From Streptomyces sp. NBC_01707 (lineage in GTDB: Bacteria; Actinomycetota; Actinomycetes; Streptomycetales; Streptomycetaceae), in contig NZ_CP109190.1 in assembly GCF_041438805.1 (NCBI RefSeq), forward strand, positions 1,240,001-1,304,000: DNA of 64,000 bases. The letters are read 5' to 3'. Below, piece by piece: positions 26,267-35,050 of this stretch; within the stretch, counting starts at the first letter, position 1, and each line of letters starts with the position of its first letter. A program made the position numbers and the translations under genes. The notes beneath the pieces were generated by a model. It saw only the letters and a program-made list of their open reading frames with translations. It was not told the DNA's origin and did not search any database.

Positions 26267-26473
26267 ATGACCAACGCAGCCAAGGCAGTCCTCGAGGGCG
26301 GACCCGACGATCTCCCCGAGCGGATCGTCTCCCTCAGCGCACCCGGGACCGACGTCAAGATTCCGTTCCGCGGCGGATACGAACACTTCAAGGCCACAGC
26401 ACGCCACCAGGAGACCACCGAGGGCGAACTGCCTGTCTACGAGTGGTGGGAACGCACAGAGATCCCGGGCTGA
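26267..26473 (+). CDS. DUF5988-like small protein, 68 aa
   Basis: 68 residues from the ATG at 26267. The sequence LEGGPDDLPERIVSLSAPG, then IPFRGGYEHFKAT and PVYEWWERTEI, matches my memory of DUF5988 proteins, short Streptomyces polypeptides often beside biosynthetic or regulatory genes. No function is established. It has no membrane segment. It stands alone here, convergent with the phosphatase gene. Confidence 0.65.
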   Translation: MTNAAKAVLEGGPDDLPERIVSLSAPGTDVKIPFRGGYEHFKATARHQETTEGELPVYEWWERTEIPG

Positions 26474-26527
26474 TCACTCGTCACAGCACAGGTCCGGCAG
26501 CGAGGGCGGCGGTCCGCATCCGTGCCC

Positions 26528-26968
26528 CTACGTCGCCTGTGCATCCCGGAAGCGCCGTACGAATCGTCGCTGCCAGGGAGTTTCCACCGCGCGGCGACGG
26601 TAGTGCCGGCGGACGAACGCCACCGCCTCGTCGGCCGGGACTCCGTCGAGGACAGCCATACATGCCAGTGCTGTCCCCGTCCGCCCGTATCCACCGCCAC
26701 AGGCAATCTCGACGCGCTCGTTCGCCGCGCGCGTCAGAGCCTCCTCGAGGAGGCTCCGCGCCTCCTGACGGTCCGGGAGCCAGAAGTCGGGCCAGCGCAA
26801 CCACCGGGCGTCCCAGGCGGTGGCCGGTGGCTGCTTGCCGAGCAGATACACGGCGAATGACGGAGTCGGCCCCGGTGGCAGTGGATGACGTAGGCCCCGA
26901 CCGCGCACCAGTGTGCCGGAGGGAAACCGAATGGTCCCGCTGTCTGTCGAGCTCCAGTTCTCCGCCAC
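26528..26968 (-). CDS. Protein-tyrosine phosphatase family protein
   Basis: 146 residues. The catalytic P-loop is CGGGYGRTG: Cys90 and Arg96 give the CX5R motif, with usual HC replaced by AC. A WPDFWLPD segment just before it resembles the WPD loop (general acid Asp) in unusual form. This is the family of cytosolic PTPs common in Streptomyces, which dephosphorylate Tyr or Ser/Thr residues or inositides. The substrate is unknown. The gene is alone. Confidence 0.82.
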   Translation of the reverse strand: MAENWSSTDSGTIRFPSGTLVRGRGLRHPLPPGPTPSFAVYLLGKQPPATAWDARWLRWPDFWLPDRQEARSLLEEALTRAANERVEIACGGGYGRTGTALACMAVLDGVPADEAVAFVRRHYRRRAVETPWQRRFVRRFRDAQAT

Positions 26969-27300
26969 GGGAGCAATCTACCGGCGGTTGACGGGCAACC
27001 GCGGTCACGGTCCGACGTTCCCTTCCGGACCGGCCGAGATGACAGGGGCTCCTGTCAGAACTCGGGGCTTCGATACGGTGACGGCGGTTCGGGGCGCGGC
27101 GTGATCGCGCCCGCCCGCGCACGCGGGAGGCAACTCCCCCACCGGTACGGATACGCCGCACCAGCTGATCGGCACACCGCCCTCGGAAGGGCCGAACCTC
27201 TCCCGCAAAAAGACTTCCGCCGTCGATGTAGAGATCTGCTTTGCCACTCCGTCCATGGGGTGAGTGCGCCAGACTGGGCGCAGCGAAGACGGGAGTCGAC
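26969..27300. other. Intergenic region between divergent phosphatase and DGPF genes
   Basis: About 330 bases that must hold promoters for both genes. No gene or clear operator is seen. Confidence 0.45.
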
Positions 27301-27702
27301 ATGCCGAAGTTCATACTCATGGTCAACCACGACGGGGGCGTCTTCGAGGAGCCCATGGACCAGTGGGAGCCCGGCGACATCGCGGCGCACTTCAACTACT
27401 ACGAGGTGCTGACCAAGGAGCTGACCGAGAGTGGGGAAATGGTCCAGTTCATGGCGCTCGCGGACCCCCGGCTGACCAAGATCGTGCGGTCGGACGGCAG
27501 TGCGGCTGCGGTGGTGACCGACGGGCCGTTCCCGGAGTCGAAGGAAGTGCTGGCCGGCTTCAACGTCTTCGACGTGGAGTCCGAGGCCCGTGTCCTTGAG
27601 ATCGCGGCGCGAATCTCCGCCGTACCGGGCCCGGGCGGGGTGCCGACACAACAGCCGGTCGAGGTGCGGCAGGTGATGAGCGACAGCCAGGGCGAGCTGT
27701 GA
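27301..27702 (+). CDS. YCII/DGPF-domain protein (ECF42 partner)
   Basis: 133 residues from the ATG at 27301. It has the YCII-related alpha/beta fold with the signature VTDGPFPESKEVLAGF (DGPF at residues 74-77) that names the family. The stop codon overlaps the GTG of the sigma factor gene (GTGA), so the pair is translationally coupled. DGPF proteins are the standard neighbours and regulon members of ECF42 sigma factors. Their biochemical role is not established. Confidence 0.92.
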   Translation: MPKFILMVNHDGGVFEEPMDQWEPGDIAAHFNYYEVLTKELTESGEMVQFMALADPRLTKIVRSDGSAAAVVTDGPFPESKEVLAGFNVFDVESEARVLEIAARISAVPGPGGVPTQQPVEVRQVMSDSQGEL

Positions 27703-28934
27703 ACGATCCTCACTCCGTCGAGGACCTGTTGCGCTCGCTGACGCCGCAGGTCCTCGGTGTGCTCGTGCGGCGGATGGGCGACTTCGACGCATGCGAGGAC
27801 GCCGTGCAGGAAGCCCTCATCGCCGCAGCCCGGCACTGGCCGGAGGACGGCGTACCCGGCAATCCGCGCGGCTGGCTGCTGCAGACCGCGACGCGGCGAT
27901 ACGTCGACCAACTACGCAGCGAGCAGGCACGGCAACGGCGTGAGGAGCGCATGGCCCAGGAACCTGCCGCAGGCAGCGTCCCCGCCGGCGACGACACGCT
28001 CATGCTCTTGTTCATGTGCTGTCATCCCGCACTCACACCCGCCTCGGCGATCGCACTGACGCTGCGGGCGGTCGGTGGCCTGGCCACCTCCGAGATCGCG
28101 GGTGCCTACCTGGTGCCGGAGGCGACCATGGCGCAGCGCATCAGCCGGGCCAAGCAGCGTGTCAAGGCATCGGGCCATGGGTTCGAGGTGCCCGAGCCGG
28201 GGGCGAAAGGCTGGGCGGCCCGGCTGCGTTCCGTCCTGCACGTGCTGTACCTGATGTTCAACGAGGGTTACGCCACCACATGTGGCCCCGCACTGCATCG
28301 CGCCGACCTGTCCGGCGAGGCCATCAGGTTGGCCAGACAGGTGCACCGGATCCTTCCGGGCGAGGCCGAGGCAACCGGGCTGTTGGCCCTGATGCTGCTG
28401 ACCGAGGCCCGCCGCCCTGCCCGTACCGGCACGGACGGCGACCTGGTCCCTCTGACCGAGCAGGACCGCACCCGCTGGGACCGCCGCCTCATCGGCGAAG
28501 GCGCCGCACTGCTCGCCACCACGATCGGCGGCGGACCACCCGGCGAATACAGGCTGCAGGCCGCCATCGCAGCCGTCCACGACGACGCGGCACACGCCAA
28601 GGACACCGACTGGCCACAGATCCTCGGCCTGTACGGACTGCTCGAACACGTGGCGGGCAGCCCGGTGGTCACCCTCAACAGGGCAGTCGCGGTCGCGATG
28701 GTCGACGGCCCGGGTGCCGCACTCACACTTCTCGACGAACTCGACACCGACAACGGACCTCTCCACGGCCACCACCGTGTGCACGCCGTGCGGGCACACC
28801 TGCTCGAGATGGCAGGCGACATCCCGTCCGCAATCGTCCACTACCGTGCCGCGGCGGCCCGTACCACCAGCACTCCTGAACAGCGTTTCCTGACCGCGAA
28901 GGCCGCCCGGCTGCATCAGCACACGCGCAACTGA
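27699..28934 (+). CDS. ECF42-group RNA polymerase sigma factor with C-terminal extension
   Basis: 411 residues from the GTG at 27699. Sigma region 2 (LVRRMGDFDACEDAVQEALIAA) and region 4 (LRAVGGLATSEIAGAYLVPEATMAQRISRAKQRV) fill the first half. The second half is a SnoaL-free helical, TPR-like extension (LRSVLHVLYLMFNEGYATT, LIGEGAALLATTIGGGPPGEYRLQAAIAAVHDDA) diagnostic of ECF42 (DUF6596). ECF42 factors have no anti-sigma factor; the extension is needed for activity. It probably transcribes the DGPF gene and other DGPF loci. Confidence 0.94.
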   Translation: MNDPHSVEDLLRSLTPQVLGVLVRRMGDFDACEDAVQEALIAAARHWPEDGVPGNPRGWLLQTATRRYVDQLRSEQARQRREERMAQEPAAGSVPAGDDTLMLLFMCCHPALTPASAIALTLRAVGGLATSEIAGAYLVPEATMAQRISRAKQRVKASGHGFEVPEPGAKGWAARLRSVLHVLYLMFNEGYATTCGPALHRADLSGEAIRLARQVHRILPGEAEATGLLALMLLTEARRPARTGTDGDLVPLTEQDRTRWDRRLIGEGAALLATTIGGGPPGEYRLQAAIAAVHDDAAHAKDTDWPQILGLYGLLEHVAGSPVVTLNRAVAVAMVDGPGAALTLLDELDTDNGPLHGHHRVHAVRAHLLEMAGDIPSAIVHYRAAAARTTSTPEQRFLTAKAARLHQHTRN

Positions 28935-29234
28935 ACGCCGATGCCCCCACCTGCCGTCATCCAGCCCTGGACCAGAAAGACCCGTGCCTGCCTCGCTCAA
29001 AACCGGGCGTCCGGCCGGCCGCACCCGTGAACGCTGGAGTCGTCGGTGCTGGACACGTTGTTCCACCTGGTGTCGGCGACAGCCGATGTGTCGAAGCCCC
29101 GGCGACCCCGGCCGGCAGACATTCAGCGGCACCACCGACTCCTACCAGGCCACTGCCCGGCACGCCGGCCGGCCCAGAACTCTCCGTCGGATTTCCGCCA
29201 GCACCCCATGCCCGACCACGCCACGATGAACGGC
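28935..29234. other. Intergenic region before DUF1203 gene
   Basis: 300 bases with no supported gene. Two earlier in-frame ATGs (29208, 29226) for the DUF1203 gene lie at its end. Confidence 0.45.
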
Positions 29235-29738
29235 ATGACCAGCACCTATCAACCGCGGCCCATCACCCCCATCGCCCTCAAGAAGCTCCGCGACCGCGAC
29301 GACGCCGGGCGTCCGATGTACCCGTACGTGGACGAGGAAGGCGGCGCTCCGCTCCGTTGCTGCCTGCGGCTCAGCGTCGTAGGTGACCGGATCGCCCTCG
29401 TCTCGTACGCCCCGCTGCGGCGCTGGGCGGCCCGGACGGGTGCCGAACCCGGGGCGTACGACGAGCAGGGTCCGGTCTTCATACACGCCCAGGACTGCGG
29501 CGGGCCGGCCGCGGACGGCACCGGCTACCCCTGGGCCCGCCCTGGCGCTCTCCGTGCGTTCCGCCGATACGACAACCGAGGGCACATCATCGGCGGTCGC
29601 ATGGTGGAGCTGTCCGAGCATGCCGACGCATCGTTCGACCGCGCCTTCACCGAAGCCTTCGCGGACCCGGATGCCGCCCAGGTCCACGTGCGAGCCGTCG
29701 AATACGGCTGCTACCACTTCTGCGTGGACCGCCCCTGA
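29235..29738 (+). CDS. DUF1203 domain protein
   Basis: 167 residues from the ATG at 29235 (MTSTYQPRPITPIALKKLRDRDDAGRP). It contains LVSYAPLRR, YDEQGPVFIHAQDC and YDNRGHIIGGRMVE, then VHVRAVEYGCYHFCVDR, the ordered motifs of DUF1203. Conserved Cys and His residues near the start and end suggest metal binding or structure. Family function is unknown. No partner gene is adjacent. Confidence 0.85.
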   Translation: MTSTYQPRPITPIALKKLRDRDDAGRPMYPYVDEEGGAPLRCCLRLSVVGDRIALVSYAPLRRWAARTGAEPGAYDEQGPVFIHAQDCGGPAADGTGYPWARPGALRAFRRYDNRGHIIGGRMVELSEHADASFDRAFTEAFADPDAAQVHVRAVEYGCYHFCVDRP

Positions 29739-30023
29739 CCGGCTCATGGGCGACCGTCGGCCACGTCGGGGCCCGCCCCTCGCACCTCCGCATGACCCGG
29801 TGCCCACGACGACACCTCGAGTTGATCTCTGTCCGACGACAGTGCCTGTGGATGTCGTTGCCCCGTGCATAGGATCGCCGGCATGGCACTGCGACCTGTT
29901 CAGGTGAACACCGGGCGGCGAGAGCGCGCGCGTGGGGGGCGAGTTCAGCTCGCACTCCGACCACAACGCTCAACTCGTCGACCGAAGTGCTCCTTCACAT
30001 CGACGCTGAGCACCGGAGCGACC
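29739..30023. other. Intergenic region between DUF1203 and tpg genes
   Basis: About 285 bases between convergent genes, without a supported gene, followed by a terminator hairpin. Confidence 0.45.
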
Positions 30024-30060
30024 GACTGAGACACTCGGTGGCCGAGTGAGCCGCTCAGTC
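30024..30060 (-). terminator. Nested hairpin after the tap-tpg operon
   Basis: An outer pair GACTGAG/CTCAGTC encloses a perfect inner stem CACTCGG-3-CCGAGTG. It lies 37 bases past the tpg stop on the minus strand, and could also serve the convergent DUF1203 gene. Confidence 0.6.
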
Positions 30061-30096
30061 ACAGCCATGAGATCGATGAGGGATGCGGGCGCGGCG

Positions 30097-30654
30097 TCAG
30101 TAGTCGAGCTCGACGTAGTCGATGTCGGTGAACTCGACGAGCAGCTCGCCGGCCCGGCGTCCCCCGTCCTTGAAGTAGATCTCCTGGAGACCCTCGGCAA
30201 CGATGGTGCGCAGCTGCTGTTCGGATGCTCCGGTCTGCCGGGCGTCGAACAGCCGTGCCGCGTACGCAGCGGGGAGATGCTGGGTGATGCGGCGGATACG
30301 GCCGTCGTCCGTGCTGCCCGGGGCAGCAGTGAAGCCGAACCGGGCGCGGGTCTCGACGACGATGCCGCCCGTGGCGGCCGCCTGCTTCTGGGCCCGTTCA
30401 CGCACACGGGGCTGCCAGGCTCGACGGACTTCGGCGGTGAGCCGGGCGGCGAGGTCTCTGCGCGGGTGCTTGAACTGACCTGTCAGATAACGCTCGACCG
30501 TGCGCTGGGAGACGCCCAGGCGGTCGGCTGCCGCCCGGGTCGAGCCTCTCTCACTCTTGACCAGGAAGCGCATCTGGGCCGGGGCCGTCTTCGGGAGCGG
30601 GCGGGTGAACAAGGCCGACTCGGCCCTCTCCAGACTGTCGCCGATCTTCCCCAT
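30097..30654 (-). CDS. tpg: Telomere terminal protein Tpg
   Basis: 185 residues, the standard length of Streptomyces Tpg, starting MGKIGDSLERAESAL. A helix-turn-helix (TRAAADRLGVSQRTVERYLTG) lies at about 38-60. The conserved core ATGGIVVETRARFGF, RIRRITQHLP and the tail LLVEFTDIDYVELDY match Tpg as I remember it. Tpg is covalently attached to the 5' ends of linear Streptomyces chromosomes and plasmids and primes end patching. It begins nine bases after the tap stop, the usual tap-tpg operon order. Its presence says that the replicon is linear and that this region is likely, though not surely, near a chromosome end or acquired from a linear plasmid. Confidence 0.95.
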   Translation of the reverse strand: MGKIGDSLERAESALFTRPLPKTAPAQMRFLVKSERGSTRAAADRLGVSQRTVERYLTGQFKHPRRDLAARLTAEVRRAWQPRVRERAQKQAAATGGIVVETRARFGFTAAPGSTDDGRIRRITQHLPAAYAARLFDARQTGASEQQLRTIVAEGLQEIYFKDGGRRAGELLVEFTDIDYVELDY

Positions 30655-30663
30655 CCGGGTTTC

Positions 30664-32868
30664 CTACTCTCCGTCTGCCGCGGCGTCGGTGCCCTTGATG
30701 TGGCGGGCAGGATTGTGGCCCTGGTCGAGCATCTTGACAGCCCACATCAGGTCCTGGGTGCCTTCGTGTTTGACCATGCCGGGGCTCACCCCGAGGCGGA
30801 ATCCACCGGGCAGCGGCCTGCCGTCGGGGGTGTGCGGCAGGAAGTCCAACGGCGAGGGGCCGTCGGACAGATAGACCGCGCAGTCCGACAGGACCGCGAT
30901 CGGGAACAGGTCGGCCGCCGTGGCCAGCTTGACCATCTTGCGGTGCATGTTCACGCGGGCCGTCGAGATGACCGCGGCGCGGATGTCGGGCCGCCAGGTC
31001 GGGCGTGCCAGGGCGGACCACGGCTCGCCCGAGCGGTACTTCGCCCCCTGCGGCCGCTCCCTCAGCTTCCCGATCCCTCCCTTGACCGTCGCCTTGATCG
31101 CCGACAGCACCGCCACCGGTCCCGGCGCGGACTGCTTGTGGCCCTCCATCGCGGTCAGGAAGTCGTCCTCCGCCATCCCGGAACCGACACCGAGGTCGGC
31201 CATGGTCTCCTTGTACGCCTCGGCCAGGACCTTGTACCAGGGATCCAGATACGGACCGGCCTCGGGGCGGATGTAGGCCTCGGTCGGCTGGATCCGCGCG
31301 TCGAGGCCCTGTGTACCGATGAGTTCGGCGGCGTACGCGACAGTGGGTGTCGCGTACCAGGCGGGGCCCGTGGGTGGGGAACCGTGCGGGGTGAACGGGG
31401 ACGGCAGGCGCGGATCCAGGGCGATCCCGGAGAGATCGACCAGCCAGCAGCCCGGCACCTTCTTGTCGAAGACCGGTGTGGTGACGTGGACCGGTTCCCC
31501 GAGACCGACGATCAGGCGGTTCGCGGCGGCAAGGAAGGCGGTGTTCACATCGATGCCGACCGCGAAACTCTTGACGCACTCCCCGTCCGTGAGCAGTTGC
31601 GGATCCCGGAACCAGTCGAACGCCTCCTCGTCCAGGACCTCGTCGTGCGTACGCACATGGCCACGGGGGTACAACGCGGCAACCACGGGATGCTCATCAG
31701 GTGCCTCGGGCGGCGCTGGATCGACCGGGTGGGTGAGCGAACCGGGCACCGGCCCCGACGTCCACCCGCCGGACGCCTCGTCCGGCACCGCACGAGTCGG
31801 TGGGCGCAGCGCGGTCATCAGCTCAAGCCCCGCCACCGCCGCCGAACCGCACGGAGTGATCACGCGGGCCGCGTACGTGCCCAGCACCTGGGCCAGCGCG
31901 GCCGGCTGGAGCTGATCGGCACTGCCCCAGGCTCTGGAATCCAGCGCGCCCCACGGCAGGATCGCCAGCTGCACACACTGACGTCGGCCACCCTGAACCG
32001 GACGGTAGATCCGCACCCATGGTCCGAACCCACGCCGCGTCAACCGCCACCCCGCCTTCAAGATCTGCTTGACCACCTTGTGGTCCTCGGGCAGACGCAG
32101 CGTGCGGCGGTCAGTCAGCTCGGCAGGCAGGCCGAAACGGGCGGCCGCGGACTCGGTGAGCACGACCAAGGAGTCGGCGTCCCTGCCGTTGCGATGCAGA
32201 CGAGCAGCGCCGAGGTTCGCCTCGGCGAGCGTCCAGTCGACGAGGGAGGGGATGTCCCTGGCCGGGCAGTCCAGGACGAGGCCGCCAAAAGCGTAGGCGG
32301 ATCCGTCACCGTCCAGCACGGCCAGCGGTCCGTTCACGAACCGGGCATCGGGGGAGGTCCCCGAGGCGGATGAGGCGGAGGCAGGTTGCCTTCCGGGGGA
32401 CATGGGCTGCCTGGGAGCAGCGGGCCTGCTGGGGCCGGTGGCCCTTTCGGCCGCGGGCCGATACGGCGCGGACGCGTCCGCCCCGTCCCCCATGGCCCTG
32501 TCCGTGGTGCTCCTGCTTCCGGGAGCCCGCTCCCCAGCCGGCATGCCCGGCACGGCACCGACCTCCGCTGCCTCCGGCGCGCCGGTCGGCACGTGAGGAG
32601 CGGCCGGTGCTTCGGCCAAGGCGGCCAGTTGGGCCGCGATGCCGTCCAGCAGCTTCGCGTACGCGGCCCGGGTTGCGCCCTGAGGCTCACTGCGGCCGGC
32701 TTCCCACCCGGCCACCGTCGTCCGGGTGACGTCTAGCGCTTCGGCGATCTCCGCCTGAGTGAGCCCGTAGCCGGTGCGAAGGCGCGCCCGCTCGGCGGGC
32801 TCGGGCAGTTGGGTGCGGCGTGGCCCGGACTTGAGCAGGGCGTCGACGGGGTCGGGCTTGCTGGCCAT
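30664..32868 (-). CDS. tap: Telomere-associated protein Tap
   Basis: 734 residues from the ATG at 32868, the usual length of Tap. An XRE-type helix-turn-helix at about residues 30-60 (YGLTQAEIAEALDVTRTTVAGWEAGRSEPQG) is followed by an Ala/Pro/Gly-rich linker (about 85-180). A long conserved domain then contains FVNGPLAVLDGDGSAYAFGG, DCPARDIPSLVDWTL and ILPWGALDSRAWGSADQL. Tap binds the telomere 3' overhang and recruits Tpg. It lies between a small upstream gene (21-base gap) and tpg (9-base gap), so the three genes form one operon. Confidence 0.95.
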   Translation of the reverse strand: MASKPDPVDALLKSGPRRTQLPEPAERARLRTGYGLTQAEIAEALDVTRTTVAGWEAGRSEPQGATRAAYAKLLDGIAAQLAALAEAPAAPHVPTGAPEAAEVGAVPGMPAGERAPGSRSTTDRAMGDGADASAPYRPAAERATGPSRPAAPRQPMSPGRQPASASSASGTSPDARFVNGPLAVLDGDGSAYAFGGLVLDCPARDIPSLVDWTLAEANLGAARLHRNGRDADSLVVLTESAAARFGLPAELTDRRTLRLPEDHKVVKQILKAGWRLTRRGFGPWVRIYRPVQGGRRQCVQLAILPWGALDSRAWGSADQLQPAALAQVLGTYAARVITPCGSAAVAGLELMTALRPPTRAVPDEASGGWTSGPVPGSLTHPVDPAPPEAPDEHPVVAALYPRGHVRTHDEVLDEEAFDWFRDPQLLTDGECVKSFAVGIDVNTAFLAAANRLIVGLGEPVHVTTPVFDKKVPGCWLVDLSGIALDPRLPSPFTPHGSPPTGPAWYATPTVAYAAELIGTQGLDARIQPTEAYIRPEAGPYLDPWYKVLAEAYKETMADLGVGSGMAEDDFLTAMEGHKQSAPGPVAVLSAIKATVKGGIGKLRERPQGAKYRSGEPWSALARPTWRPDIRAAVISTARVNMHRKMVKLATAADLFPIAVLSDCAVYLSDGPSPLDFLPHTPDGRPLPGGFRLGVSPGMVKHEGTQDLMWAVKMLDQGHNPARHIKGTDAAADGE

Positions 32869-32889
32869 ACGGCGCTTGCTCCTTCGGTG

Positions 32890-33273
32890 TCAGTCCCGGT
32901 CGCTGCCGGAAGGGCGGTAGGGGGCCGCGTCCAGGAACTCGCGCAGGTGCTGGCCTGTGAGGATACGGGCGGGATTGCGCCCCGGGGGCAACGGGAGCCG
33001 CTGCCCCAGAGCCCACTGGAAGCGGGCGGCCGGAGTCAGGTCGAAGGCGTACTTGCCGCCCTCGCCGGCATCGGGCGCGGAATCGACGATCCGGTACGCA
33101 CCGACGCAGACACCGCCGTCCACGAAGGCCAGCAGGAAGTCGCCGTGCCGGGCCACGGTCTGGGCCGAGAAACGCCACCAACGGGCGGCACCGTCCTCGA
33201 CGGTCCGGCCGGCACGGAGCGAGGCCCTCACATCCACAGCCAGCATCAAGTCCCTCCCCACACACCTGCGCAT
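32890..33273 (-). CDS. Small conserved gene upstream of tap
   Basis: 127 residues from ATG 33273, or 118 from ATG 33246 (MLAVDVRASLRAGR), which may be the true start. It reads RWWRFSAQTVARHGDFLLAFVDGGVCVGAYRIVD and FDLTPAARFQWALGQRLPLPPGRNPARIL, and looks like a compact beta-rich domain. It precedes tap by 21 bases on the same strand and so is probably co-transcribed. I recall similar small genes ahead of some tap genes but know no function. A role in telomere replication is inferred from position only. Confidence 0.6.
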   Translation of the reverse strand: MRRCVGRDLMLAVDVRASLRAGRTVEDGAARWWRFSAQTVARHGDFLLAFVDGGVCVGAYRIVDSAPDAGEGGKYAFDLTPAARFQWALGQRLPLPPGRNPARILTGQHLREFLDAAPYRPSGSDRD

Positions 33274-33326
33274 CTGCCGACTCAGTCGGTCGATCAGCAG
33301 ATGAACCCAACCCTAGTACAGATCAA

Positions 33327-33351
33327 CACTCTTTATAGCCTCATAAAAGTG
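33327..33351. promoter_or_regulatory. AT-rich inverted repeat upstream of the tap operon
   Basis: CACT-CTTTAT and ATAAA-AGTG face each other across AGCCTC, with one mismatch or bulge. The patch is AT-rich in a GC-rich leader about 55-80 bases before the first gene and probably overlaps the operon promoter. Confidence 0.45.
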
Positions 33352-33481
33352 ATCCCTGCCGTCGACACGGCGGCGACATCGGATCCGACCGGTCAGGCGG
33401 GTCGGGCAGGTCCGTTCGACCCAAGGCTGTGCAGGAGGCCTTCGTGAGGTCCGCGCCGGGTCGACCGGCTACTCGCACCGA

Positions 33482-33528
33482 AGGCCTGCCGCGACAGGAC
33501 CCGGTGGTGAGTCCGTCGCGGCAGGCCT
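33482..33528 (-). terminator. Terminator hairpin after serine protease gene
   Basis: A perfect 14-bp stem (AGGCCTGCCGCGAC with GTCGCGGCAGGCCT) and a 19-base loop, 78 bases past the protease stop on the minus strand. Confidence 0.75.
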
Positions 33529-33605
33529 CGGAGACGGGGCACGGAGCCGGCGGGGAACATGGCGTACGACTCCGCCGACGTGTCGACGTCGTACCGCCGC
33601 AGGTG

Positions 33606-34793
33606 TCAGGCCGTGTGCAGCGTCAGCCCGTACCGGTTGAGGATCTCGTTGATCGGCTGGTGCCAGGTCTCACCGCCGCTGCTGCAGTTACCCCAGCCGC
33701 CCGAAGTGACGCCTTGCGCCTGGTCGCCGCTGATGAACGAGCCGCCCGAGTCGCCCGGCTCGGCGCACACGCTCGTCTTGGTCATCTGATACACGGCGCC
33801 CTGGCTGTAGTTGACGGTCTCGTTCGTCGCCAGCACATTCCCGCAGTGCCAGTGGGACGTGGAGCCGGAGCGGCAGATGGAGGCACCGATGGGAGCCTCC
33901 GCGGAACCGCGGACCAACTGGTCGGAGACGGTGCCCCAGCCGAGGACCACCGGCACGGTCCACCAGCCGTTGCCCACGCTGACCCAGGCATAGTCGTCGC
34001 CCGGGAAGGAGGACCCTTGGAAGTTGCCGATGTACGAGCCGTCCCATCCGCTGACGCCGGCGCCCGCCTGGCCGCAGTGGCCGGCCGTGACGAAACCGCC
34101 GTACACCGAGAAGCCGATGGAACACCGCACGTTGCCCGTGTAGTACGGGTCGCCGCCGACCGTCCCGGCGGAGAAGGTCTTCGGTGCTTCGGAGGTCCGC
34201 CGCACGAGCACCGGTCCGGCCTTGCGGGCCTGCTCGACGAACGCGCGGACATCGTTGTCATCCTCCGACGAAGCAACGACGTTCACCACGACCCGGCTGG
34301 CCTTCGGGTCGACGTGCCAGCCGGCGACACCGTCGGGCGCGGAAAGCGCGTCGAGCTGCGCCTTGGCGGCATCGAGCTGACGAGCGCTGTGGGCCACCAG
34401 CTTGACTGCCGCACCCGTCGCGCGTACGGCACCGGCCTTCTGGTCACTGGTGACTGCGACCGTGAGCCTGCCCGTTGCCGGATCGAACCAGGAACCGCCG
34501 TACGCCGGTCCTGCCGCCCGTCGGGCCTTTCCCTGTACGGCCGTTGCCGTCCTCTCGGCGGCCAGGCGCGCCTTTGCCTGACTCGCCGTCAGGCCGAGGT
34601 CCTTCTGCATCGCGGACAGCAGGCCGGCCGAGGCCGGCGCCTTGGCGGTGGAAGCGGGGGTGAAGCCGGAGGCGGTCGCGGATGCCGCGGAAGGGGCATC
34701 CGCAGCGGAGGCGGGGGCGATGCCGGCCGTCGCCCAGGCTCCGAGCAGAAGTATGGCGGACAGACCGGTGCGTAACACTGTCGTACGTCTCAA
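33606..34793 (-). CDS. Secreted streptogrisin-type (S1E) serine protease with prodomain
   Basis: 395 residues from a TTG at 34793 (AGAAGG upstream; no ATG or GTG fits the signal peptide as well). The signal ends near PASAADA (about residue 31). A prodomain of about 170 residues contains WFDPATGRLTVAVTSDQ and VNVVASSEDDNDVRAFVEQA, as in alpha-lytic protease-type propeptides. The mature protease shows the catalytic His in GGFVTAGHC, Asp in GDDYAWV and Ser in EPGDSGGSF, with six cysteines for disulfides. It has no carbohydrate-binding tail, so it resembles streptogrisin B-like enzymes more than SGPC. It is secreted and self-processed. A 16-base palindrome lies 68 bases upstream. Confidence 0.93.
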   Translation of the reverse strand: MRRTTVLRTGLSAILLLGAWATAGIAPASAADAPSAASATASGFTPASTAKAPASAGLLSAMQKDLGLTASQAKARLAAERTATAVQGKARRAAGPAYGGSWFDPATGRLTVAVTSDQKAGAVRATGAAVKLVAHSARQLDAAKAQLDALSAPDGVAGWHVDPKASRVVVNVVASSEDDNDVRAFVEQARKAGPVLVRRTSEAPKTFSAGTVGGDPYYTGNVRCSIGFSVYGGFVTAGHCGQAGAGVSGWDGSYIGNFQGSSFPGDDYAWVSVGNGWWTVPVVLGWGTVSDQLVRGSAEAPIGASICRSGSTSHWHCGNVLATNETVNYSQGAVYQMTKTSVCAEPGDSGGSFISGDQAQGVTSGGWGNCSSGGETWHQPINEILNRYGLTLHTA

Positions 34794-34860
34794 GGGAATG
34801 GACCCTTCTGTTGTTCCGACATTGGTGGGGGAGGAACAGCAGACGTCCGAGACCTCTCAC

Positions 34861-34876
34861 CTGAGAGCGCTCTCAG
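34861..34876. promoter_or_regulatory. Perfect palindrome upstream of protease gene, LacI-operator-like
   Basis: CTGAGAGCGCTCTCAG is a perfect 16-base palindrome centred on the GAGCGCTC core that many LacI-family regulators in actinobacteria recognise (compare the CebR box with GGAGCGCTCC). It sits 68 bases upstream of the protease start codon. No LacI gene is in the window. Confidence 0.6.
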
Positions 34877-34954
34877 AGTGTGCCGCGACAGACTGTAATG
34901 CAGCACCATCGTCAGGTCCATGCCAATGACGGTGAAGGTGTGCGCCCAACTGTT

Positions 34955-34996
34955 CAGGCCCTCGTCGCCGGGCTGTTGCGTGGCGACGAGGGCCTG
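34955..34996 (-). terminator. Terminator of the sugar ABC transporter operon
   Basis: A perfect 15-bp stem (CAGGCCCTCGTCGCC with GGCGACGAGGGCCTG) around a 12-base loop, 55 bases after the permease stop on the minus strand. Confidence 0.8.
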
Positions 34997-35050
34997 CGGG
35001 TTGCTGGTCGTGCGTGGAGGTGGACCTTTCGAGCGACAGGCCCGGTCAGG

